A DNA stretch of 64,000 bases, taken from Pseudanabaena minima (GTDB taxonomy: Bacteria > Cyanobacteriota > Cyanobacteriia > Pseudanabaenales > Pseudanabaenaceae). The stretch's first letter is position 1. Each line of letters begins with the position of its first letter. Below, in pieces: positions 58,120 through 64,000 of this stretch. A program made the position numbers and the translations under genes. Under the pieces are notes generated by a model, which was given only the letters and a program-made list of their open reading frames with translations, searched no databases and was not told where the DNA came from. Location: contig NZ_CP159508.1 in assembly GCF_051131155.1 (NCBI RefSeq), forward strand, positions 2,170,001-2,234,000, written 5' to 3'.

Positions 58120-60723
58120 TCAGATCGCTTTGCGAAAAATAATGATTGTTCTATTACTGTTTTGAGCGATCGCTTCGGGAATATTCCCATGCATAATTTG
58201 CTGTAAAATCCCTTCACGACTTGCCCCCAACATAATTACATCACTTCTCTCCTGATTTGCGAGATCTAGAATTGCATCAGCAATCGATTTAGAACATATA
58301 GAAATTGTCCCCACGGAAAAATGGAGCGATTTATATAAAGAATCAGCATACTTTTCTAACTGGCTTGTTTTATGTTTTTCATCGTTTGGAGAAAAAATTT
58401 GACAGAGGCAAACTTCAGGATAAGGAGAAAGGGATAGCAAGGCAGGGAGTAGTAGCAACGCATTCTCAGTATTTGGCCCCCCAGCAATTGGAACTAACCA
58501 ACGATTGAAGGAAATATTTGGCTTCTTAAATTCTTGATTAAATGGATTAACCTTTTGCAGGCGATCGCTAAATTTGACCAGCATCACGTCACAATTTGCT
58601 TGCTTCACCACTGTATCAACAGTGTCACCAAATATACGATCTGGAGCTTTTGAATTACCATGCCAGCCAATTAACAACAAATTGAGTTGGCGATCGCTAG
58701 CTACTTCTAAAATTGCTTGACCTGCATCATGGGCTACGCGCACTTGCGTATGAATCGAAACTTTCCTAATCTTGGCAGTATCAGTAATCTGCTGAAATAG
58801 TTCCAAGCTAGGATTCAAATCAACAGTAGTGGTTGATGGGACAAGATGCGGTGAGATAGAAATAATATGGAGGCATTCTATTTCATAGTTGTGCTTTTCA
58901 GCGATCGCTACGGCAATTTCAATCAAATAGATTGCAGTCTGAGGATTGCTCAAAGGTAGTAACAGTCTCCCTTTCCCCGTAGCAGTACCACGTTGTTGGT
59001 AAACAAGATAGGATGGTTTCGATATTTGGGAACTCACTCCTCGCAATCGTTTTGCCTGAGCGCGTAAAATATCACTGCGGGTGATAATTCCGACGAGTTT
59101 ATTACGATCAATTACAGGTAATCGCGAAAGTTTGTAGTAGGACAGCAAATATAGAACTTGAGTAAGCCGCTCTTCAGGACTGACTGTAATTGGCTGAGGG
59201 GTCATGATTTGACTAATCGCCATATCTCCCGACACCTTACTTTCTTGAGCTTTCACCAAATCCATTTGGGTGATAATACCAACTAGATGCTCATTTGCAA
59301 CCACAGGAAAGCCTCGATGACGCGATCGCGCAAAAGCCTGCATTGCCTCATTGATCAGCATTTCACTGTTTAAGGTTTCTACTTGTCGCTGCATCACATC
59401 AACAGCTCTCAGCCCATCCCATAATCCATCAGTAACGGTTTCTGCTTCAAGATGAATGCCTTTTAGTTCCAATAAATGTGTGTATAGAGAACCAGGAGCA
59501 TATTTTTCTGTACAAAGGTAAGCAACTACACTGGTAATCATCAATGGCAGAATAATATTAAAATCTCGCGTGATTTCAAAAACAATCACAAAAGCAGTAA
59601 TTGGCACTTTCGCGACTGCTCCAAAAAAAGCCCCCATACCAGATAATGCATAGGTTCCTAGTGTTCCCATACCTAATAGTGAATGTTCTAAATTCCCCAC
59701 TAGTGAACCTAGCGCTGCTCCTAAAATTAAACTCGGTACAAATAATCCTCCAGAAGTCTCGGCGCTACAAGCAATAAGGGTAAGGATAAAACGTACTACA
59801 AAAGCTCCTGCTGTTAGTTGCCATTCAGATTGTCCCATTGCTAAAAACATCTGTAACCCTGTACTGTCACGAAAATCACTAGGTAACATAGCGATCGCTA
59901 TGCCAGACAAACAACCTGCGATCGCAATTCGCCATGCTAATCCAACTTTAAAAAAGCTCCGATTCAATTTCGTAACCGCAAGGACACTGTGGTTAAAGAA
60001 TGCAGCAAACCATCCAACCAGTAACCCTAGCAATAGTAAAAAGGGAATTTCTTGGGCGGAAAATTGAATTGTAGGGATGACTGAGGCAAGGCTCTGCCCT
60101 GACAGCATCAAAGAAACAACTCCGCCAATAAAAGAAGCCAGAATAGCAGTTCCTAAAGTCAAGCTAGAGACATCATGCAGCAATTCTTCAATTACAAATA
60201 AAACACCTGCGATCGGGGCGTTAAATCCTGCGGCAAGTCCTGCGGCTGCTCCTGCGGCGATCAGTTGGCGTTGATATTCGGGAGAAGTGGGAATCCACTG
60301 ACTCACCTGTCCTGCGATCGCAGCTCCAATCTGTACGGTTGGTCCCTGACGACCGAGTGCTAATCCTGAACCCAGCGCCAAAATTGTACTGGCAACTTTA
60401 ACAATGGCAACACGCAAATTTAGAGCGATCGGTACATAGCTCAGGGCAGCCTTCACTTGGGGAATACCACTGCCTGAAGCCTCAGTTGCAAATTGTTCAA
60501 TTAAAAACCCTGAAAGATATCCACCAGTCAAGCCAATGATCGGCAATGCGAACCATGCAGGTAAGTCGTTAGCAATCTGTAGCCGCCAACCGCCGAGCCA
60601 ACCAATCCCCTGTTTCAACATGACGGCGGCTAAGCCTGACAATACCCCAATCAAACAAGCTTCAAAAATGGCTAGCCGTTTTGGTTTCAACCATTTATGC
60701 AGCGATAATATGCCTGAAGCCAT
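58120..60723 (-). CDS. ClC chloride channel/transporter fused to CBS and USP domains
   Basis: 867 residues. ClC core (about 20-430) with the three filter motifs: GSGIPQVKA, GRQGPTVQIG and GGLFVPSLILGAALG. In the second motif Gln126 replaces the gating glutamate of GREGP. The proton-side glutamate region FVIEELL is retained. Two CBS domains (about 445-560, ending LVGIITRSDIL) and two universal-stress-protein-like domains (580-715 and 735-865) follow; the first has LLLIGWHGNSK, the second VIMLGASREGI. CBS and USP parts may bind nucleotides and tie ion flow to energy state. Confidence 0.92.
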   Translation of the reverse strand: MASGILSLHKWLKPKRLAIFEACLIGVLSGLAAVMLKQGIGWLGGWRLQIANDLPAWFALPIIGLTGGYLSGFLIEQFATEASGSGIPQVKAALSYVPIALNLRVAIVKVASTILALGSGLALGRQGPTVQIGAAIAGQVSQWIPTSPEYQRQLIAAGAAAGLAAGFNAPIAGVLFVIEELLHDVSSLTLGTAILASFIGGVVSLMLSGQSLASVIPTIQFSAQEIPFLLLLGLLVGWFAAFFNHSVLAVTKLNRSFFKVGLAWRIAIAGCLSGIAIAMLPSDFRDSTGLQMFLAMGQSEWQLTAGAFVVRFILTLIACSAETSGGLFVPSLILGAALGSLVGNLEHSLLGMGTLGTYALSGMGAFFGAVAKVPITAFVIVFEITRDFNIILPLMITSVVAYLCTEKYAPGSLYTHLLELKGIHLEAETVTDGLWDGLRAVDVMQRQVETLNSEMLINEAMQAFARSRHRGFPVVANEHLVGIITQMDLVKAQESKVSGDMAISQIMTPQPITVSPEERLTQVLYLLSYYKLSRLPVIDRNKLVGIITRSDILRAQAKRLRGVSSQISKPSYLVYQQRGTATGKGRLLLPLSNPQTAIYLIEIAVAIAEKHNYEIECLHIISISPHLVPSTTTVDLNPSLELFQQITDTAKIRKVSIHTQVRVAHDAGQAILEVASDRQLNLLLIGWHGNSKAPDRIFGDTVDTVVKQANCDVMLVKFSDRLQKVNPFNQEFKKPNISFNRWLVPIAGGPNTENALLLLPALLSLSPYPEVCLCQIFSPNDEKHKTSQLEKYADSLYKSLHFSVGTISICSKSIADAILDLANQERSDVIMLGASREGILQQIMHGNIPEAIAQNSNRTIIIFRKAI

Positions 60724-61026
60724 AAAGAGTTACTGAGTCTAGCGATAAAAACTCATTACATTGAATATTTAAGTAGTTTAGCCGACAATGAGTAGGCGAT
60801 CGCCTAACATCGCTTTCGATTCATCAAGAGATTGCCTCAAACATTCCTCATCAAAACAAATGGTAAGAATGGGCGGCGCTACGCGCCGCCCATTCTTACC
60901 TCTAGATCACTACCAAAACCAAAAAATAATTATCGTTTAATCTGATTGGGGAAATTAGGGACTAATAGAGATTGAGATAACTCCTCACACATTATTTAGA
61001 GAAGTTGAATATGGAGTACATTTCAC
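60724..61026. other. Intergenic with one palindrome
   Basis: 303 bases. Contains the 18-bp-arm palindrome at 60862-60900 and one HIP1-like site. No ORF supported. Confidence 0.5.
60862..60900. repeat. Palindrome with GGCGGCGC core
   Basis: Perfect 18-bp arms (60862-60879, 60883-60900) around TAC. Lies downstream of the GNAT gene on the minus strand, about 130 bases after its stop. Confidence 0.65.
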
Positions 61027-61518
61027 TTAAACAATAAACTTATAGACCATATTAAAAGAAATACCACCAACTCGATTCACAACTTCGCTGCCTTCGACTT
61101 TCTCAAAGCCCAATCGTTGATATAAATTCACCACTGGATTATCAGATCGAACACTCAGACATACCGCAGGAAATAAACTTTCAGCCGATCGCAAAACTTG
61201 CTTTAGCAAAGTAGTACCAACGCCATTACCACGATACTCAGGCAACACAGCCATCGCTAACTCTGGGATGTCGGGAGCAATGTACCCAAATCCTGTGTCA
61301 TTTTCTGAACCTAAACGTAGCCAAGCTGAGGCAATCGCCTTTTCTCCCACTAAGGCAACAAATCCCATATCCCCTAGCCTTCCCCATCCATCTACATAGC
61401 GAGAAAGTATTGGCTGGCGTTGCACGGACTCAAGTGAAGGTTCATGAGCCGCATACATGAGCATCGTCCAAAGAATCGGCTCATCAGCAATTGTTAAAGC
61501 TCGAACTGTATAATCCAT
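61027..61518 (-). CDS. GNAT-family N-acetyltransferase
   Basis: 163 residues. The acetyl-CoA-binding motif A is visible as VLPEYRGNGVGTTLLKQVLRSAE (consensus RGxGxG/A) and motif B as VCLSVRSDNPVVNLYQRLGFEKVEG. The N-terminus TVRALTIADEPILWTML is typical. The substrate (amine, peptide or small metabolite) cannot be read from the sequence. Confidence 0.9.
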   Translation of the reverse strand: MDYTVRALTIADEPILWTMLMYAAHEPSLESVQRQPILSRYVDGWGRLGDMGFVALVGEKAIASAWLRLGSENDTGFGYIAPDIPELAMAVLPEYRGNGVGTTLLKQVLRSAESLFPAVCLSVRSDNPVVNLYQRLGFEKVEGSEVVNRVGGISFNMVYKFIV

Positions 61519-61565
61519 ATCTAATGCAAAATTGAGTTTATTAATTTGTATGTTTGCACTTGGAG

Positions 61566-61988
61566 TTACAAGACGACACAGAAATGGAATAAATCTCCCT
61601 CTGTCTCAATCTTCTCAACCTTTGCAATGCAATCATCTAAATCCTCAAGCAATTCTTCTGAGAGATGCTCTTTACCTTGCTCCAAAAGACTTTCGCCCTC
61701 AGCGCCATTATTTACCACATATTCACGCAAAGATCTCAGCATTGGTAAAGCTGCCGATGGATTGAACCATGATGCTTTATCACTCAGTATTTCCTCATCA
61801 GGAAAATCATCATCTTCAGACATGTTTGCTTCAAAGTCCGTCCAATCAAGAAATTCAGATATCTTCGTTAAACCTAGTTGCTCACATATAGGATCGAGCT
61901 TCTCGACAGCATAAAACAACGCTGAATGATCCCAGTCATCCCCATCTGTCATATTACCGTTACTTAATACCCAGATTGTAGTTCCCAT
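61566..61988 (-). CDS. Acidic hypothetical protein
   Basis: 140 residues from the ATG at 61986-61988 (MGTTIWVLSNGNMTDGDDWDHSALFYAVEKLD), chosen over an ATG six codons earlier because GCGGAG precedes it at 8 bases. Strongly acidic (EDDDFPDEE, SEELLEDLDDC). It follows the DUF4259 gene on the same strand, 33 bases on. I do not know the family; acidic, small and DUF4259-linked proteins are sometimes immunity-like. Confidence 0.7.
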   Translation of the reverse strand: MGTTIWVLSNGNMTDGDDWDHSALFYAVEKLDPICEQLGLTKISEFLDWTDFEANMSEDDDFPDEEILSDKASWFNPSAALPMLRSLREYVVNNGAEGESLLEQGKEHLSEELLEDLDDCIAKVEKIETEGDLFHFCVVL

Positions 61989-62021
61989 TGAACGTCTCCG
62001 CCTCAACTAAATGAGCAAATT

Positions 62022-62432
62022 TTATAAATTAACGCGATTCTTTAAATCAGCTACAGATGCTAACCAAGCTTCATAGTCTCTACTTTCTTTCCATAATTCG
62101 TGCAATTCAGAATTTCCCGCAAGAATGTGATCGATCGCTAAATGAGCTTTCTGGACTAAATCCGTTGAGGGCTGAATTTGGTTAGCTTCAACCCAATTGT
62201 CAAGCCTCTCGGAATAGGCACTACGCTTACCCCAATTGCCTTGCAATCTGGCAATCACTTCAATCGCCGCGATCGCATTAGTGGCTTCATAGGAGTCCAC
62301 GCCGCTATCACCAGAATTTAACACTGCATCTAGAGCATCTTCAACTGGTGAAAGGTTTTGAGACTTTTCGATTTCATAAGTCCAGTCACAAGCATCATCA
62401 TTTCCAAAGGAATCAACAGCCCAAGTTCCCAT
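62022..62432 (-). CDS. DUF4259 family protein
   Basis: 136 residues starting MGTWAVDSFGNDDACDWTYEIEKS, the hallmark of DUF4259 (MGxWxxxxFxNDDAxDW). Mostly helical. The function is unknown; in other genomes members sit near contact-toxin immunity genes, which is only a hint here. It precedes the acidic 140-residue gene and is probably in one operon with it. Confidence 0.85.
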   Translation of the reverse strand: MGTWAVDSFGNDDACDWTYEIEKSQNLSPVEDALDAVLNSGDSGVDSYEATNAIAAIEVIARLQGNWGKRSAYSERLDNWVEANQIQPSTDLVQKAHLAIDHILAGNSELHELWKESRDYEAWLASVADLKNRVNL

Positions 62433-62495
62433 AGCTCTTTCTTAAAAAAGTCATACATTAGTCTGAATAGCTGGTGTTACGTGTAAGCTTACAAG

Positions 62496-62596
62496 ACCCT
62501 CACCCCTAGCCCCTCTCCCAAAAGGGGAGAGGGGAACAAGAAATTAGTCTTACTCCCCCTCTCCCTTAATGGGAGAGGGGGTTGGGGGGTGAGGGC
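62496..62596. repeat. C/G-rich intergenic repeat
   Basis: CCCTCACCCCTAGCCCCTC at the left and GGGTTGGGGGGTGAGGG at the right form outer inverted repeats enclosing two hairpins (CCCCTCTCCC/GGGGAGAGGGG and CCCCCTCTCCC/GGGAGAGGGGG). Related in design to 5862-5953. Confidence 0.65.
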
Positions 62597-62667
62597 GATG
62601 CTCATTCTACGTAATATCAGTGAATAAAGGCAAATTACCGCAGATTTCGACTCTACGTCAATCGCAA

Positions 62668-62744
62668 ACTACAGCGCTTTGCGCTTAAATCAAGAGATTT
62701 TTTTGAAAGTGCTGCGAAGCAACACTTTCAAAAAATCTCTTGGT
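62668..62744. repeat. Family C repeat
   Basis: Flank CTACAGCGCTTTGCGCTTAAAT followed by an imperfect palindrome (62691-62742) with arms CAAGAGATTTTTTTGAAAG and CTTTCAAAAAATCTCTTG and the centre GCGAAGC. The flank matches the reverse complement at 41281-41303. Confidence 0.65.
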
Positions 62745-62884
62745 TGATCGGTAATTGATGTCGGTCAATAGCGATCGCACTGCACTACTCACATTGAGTT
62801 ACGGAAAATGTAACGACGATAGGCGATCGCAAATTATGTCCTAAGCTAAAAATGTAGAAATCTTGAGGTTTAGAAATCAGTATT

Positions 62885-64000
62885 ATGAAAACTTGTTATC
62901 TTGCCACAATTATCAGCTTTTTAGCTTTAGCCCTAATGGGATGTGCAGCGCCAAACAATTCTAATCCTCAAGTTTCACTAATTAGCACAGTCAGTCCAGC
63001 CCCCACTGTAGCGACCTCTCCAAAACCAACTATCAATGATCGTGCTAATCGCAAAGTGAAACTTGATGAGCGCTTAGTTAAAGCAAGTAGCAGTTTCGGC
63101 TTTCAACTATTCGATCGCATTGCGAACAAAGATATTAATAAAAATATATTCATCTCTCCTACAAGTGTCGCGATCGCCCTATCGATGACATATAACGGCG
63201 CGAGTGGTGAAACTCAACAGGTGATCGCCAAGGCTTTAGAACTACAGGGCATCAAAATCGATGAGGTCAATGACTTCAATCGAAATATTCAACAATTACT
63301 AACCAATGGCGATACCAATGTTGAGTTAAATATAGCGAACTCGCTCTGGGCAAGAAAGGGTATTGCCTTGGATAAAACTTTTTTGAATAAGGTCAAGGAG
63401 TTCTATCAAGCCGAAGTTACTAATCTTAATTTTAATGATCCTAATTCTATAAATACAATTAATGCTTGGGTAAAGCAAAATACCAAGGACAAAATCGAGA
63501 AAATCGTTGATCGCATCGATCCCGATAGTCTCCTCTTCTTGATTAATGCGGTCTACTTTAAAGGTAAATGGGAAGCTCCCTTTGAGAAAGCACTTACTAA
63601 GCCCCAGCCCTTTACTCTAAGTGATGGCACTAAGATTCAACATCCTGCCATGTCACGATCTGGTGAATATCGCTACTACGATGCACCAACCTTTCAAGCA
63701 ATTAGTCTACCTTACGGTTCTGGACGCTTCAGTATGGAAGTGTTTTTGCCAAAGTCTAACTCTAATCTCGTAGAGTTTCAGCAACAACTGACAGCAAAAA
63801 ATTGGCAAGAATGGTCAACCAAATTTACACGTAGAGAAGGCTTAATTCAACTGCCACGCTTTAAAGTGGAATATGAAACCAGCCTCAAAAATGTTTTACA
63901 AAATATGGGCATGGCGATCGCCTTTAATCCCGACAAGGCAGATTTTCGTAATCTGACAGCCGTTAAAGCTTTTATCAGTGATGTTAAACACAAAACCTTT
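62885..64000 (+). CDS. Serpin-family lipoprotein (3' end outside window)
   Basis: 372 residues before the right edge. Signal peptide with lipobox LMGC (Cys20), so membrane-anchored outside the cytoplasm. A Thr/Pro-rich linker to about 60, then a serpin fold: NIFISPTSVAIALSMTYNGASGETQQ, NSLWARKG, LFLINAVYFKGKWEAPFEKALT, ISLPYGSGRFSMEVFLPK and LPRFKVEYETSLKNVLQNMGMAIAF. Serpins trap serine or cysteine proteases by a suicide mechanism. The reactive-centre loop, which decides inhibition and target, lies beyond 64000. Confidence 0.9.
   Translation, partial: MKTCYLATIISFLALALMGCAAPNNSNPQVSLISTVSPAPTVATSPKPTINDRANRKVKLDERLVKASSSFGFQLFDRIANKDINKNIFISPTSVAIALSMTYNGASGETQQVIAKALELQGIKIDEVNDFNRNIQQLLTNGDTNVELNIANSLWARKGIALDKTFLNKVKEFYQAEVTNLNFNDPNSINTINAWVKQNTKDKIEKIVDRIDPDSLLFLINAVYFKGKWEAPFEKALTKPQPFTLSDGTKIQHPAMSRSGEYRYYDAPTFQAISLPYGSGRFSMEVFLPKSNSNLVEFQQQLTAKNWQEWSTKFTRREGLIQLPRFKVEYETSLKNVLQNMGMAIAFNPDKADFRNLTAVKAFISDVKHKTF

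Larger units (their letters stand above)
62433..62884. other. Repeat-filled intergenic region
   Basis: 452 bases between divergent DUF4259 and serpin genes, occupied by the C/G-rich repeat (62496-62596) and a family C repeat (62668-62744). No ORF or RNA gene supported. Confidence 0.55.

Noticed and set aside
62496..62596. Possible CRISPR-like array
   Set aside because: The C/G-rich units are inverted hairpins, not regularly spaced direct repeats with spacers. No cas genes are present in the window.

Overview
The window is cyanobacterial chromosome. The evidence is a phycocyanobilin:ferredoxin oxidoreductase (pcyA), a phycobiliprotein-like gene, an NblB-like HEAT protein, a small PCP_red-domain protein, XisH/XisI, DUF751 and DUF6464-type families, a bilin-type phytochrome, the cyanobacterial order of ribosomal genes (no rpsN between rplE and rpsH), and very frequent GCGATCGC (HIP1) octamers. 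A Pseudanabaena-like lineage is my impression only. No tRNA, rRNA or CRISPR array was seen.

Layout. 1-4.8 kb: a gene fragment running off the left edge, a PCP_red protein, then a PadR regulator divergent from an epimerase-cupin-carotenoid oxygenase operon. 4.8-6.6 kb: rbfA coupled to an orphan ExbB-like gene, then two small conserved genes. 7-14.5 kb: a TPR-CHAT protein, an unknown membrane protein and a bacteriophytochrome-type hybrid kinase. 15.2-26.7 kb: the S10-spc ribosomal operon (rplC to rplO), then secY-adk-infA; the usual rpmJ-rpsM-rpsK-rpoA tail is absent. 26.8-32.2 kb: a cyclotransferase-like gene, chromate transporter, two Uma2 genes and dnaG. 32.3-36.8 kb is accessory: an intact IS66 element with perfect 8-bp target duplication, xisH-xisI, a DUF433 antitoxin with the remnant of its toxin, and a 583-residue orphan with a nuclease-like core. 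36.9-41.7 kb: an M48-like protein with a destroyed zinc motif, then pcyA, a phycobiliprotein homologue and an NblB-like gene. 41.7-48 kb: SulP transporter, VapBC, a sugar-kinase-like gene, a hypothetical and a UbiB/ABC1 kinase. 48.4-55.2 kb: a coiled-coil protein, an OmpA-type membrane protein, a Ras-like GTPase and a hybrid kinase, probably one functional unit. 55.3-56.3 kb: an IS5-family element. 56.4-64 kb: ychF, a candidate 24-residue peptide gene, a ClC-CBS-USP fusion, a GNAT, two small hypotheticals and a serpin lipoprotein cut by the right edge.

Intergenic DNA is full of palindromes. Some are terminators whose arms mirror the last codons of the adjacent gene. Others are small MITE-like elements, one of which sits inside another with a direct repeat at its ends. 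The items I would look at first are the 24-residue ORF with a full Shine-Dalgarno, the 583-residue nuclease-like orphan, the nested MITEs, the pseudo-M48 protein and the GTPase/OmpA/coiled-coil locus.
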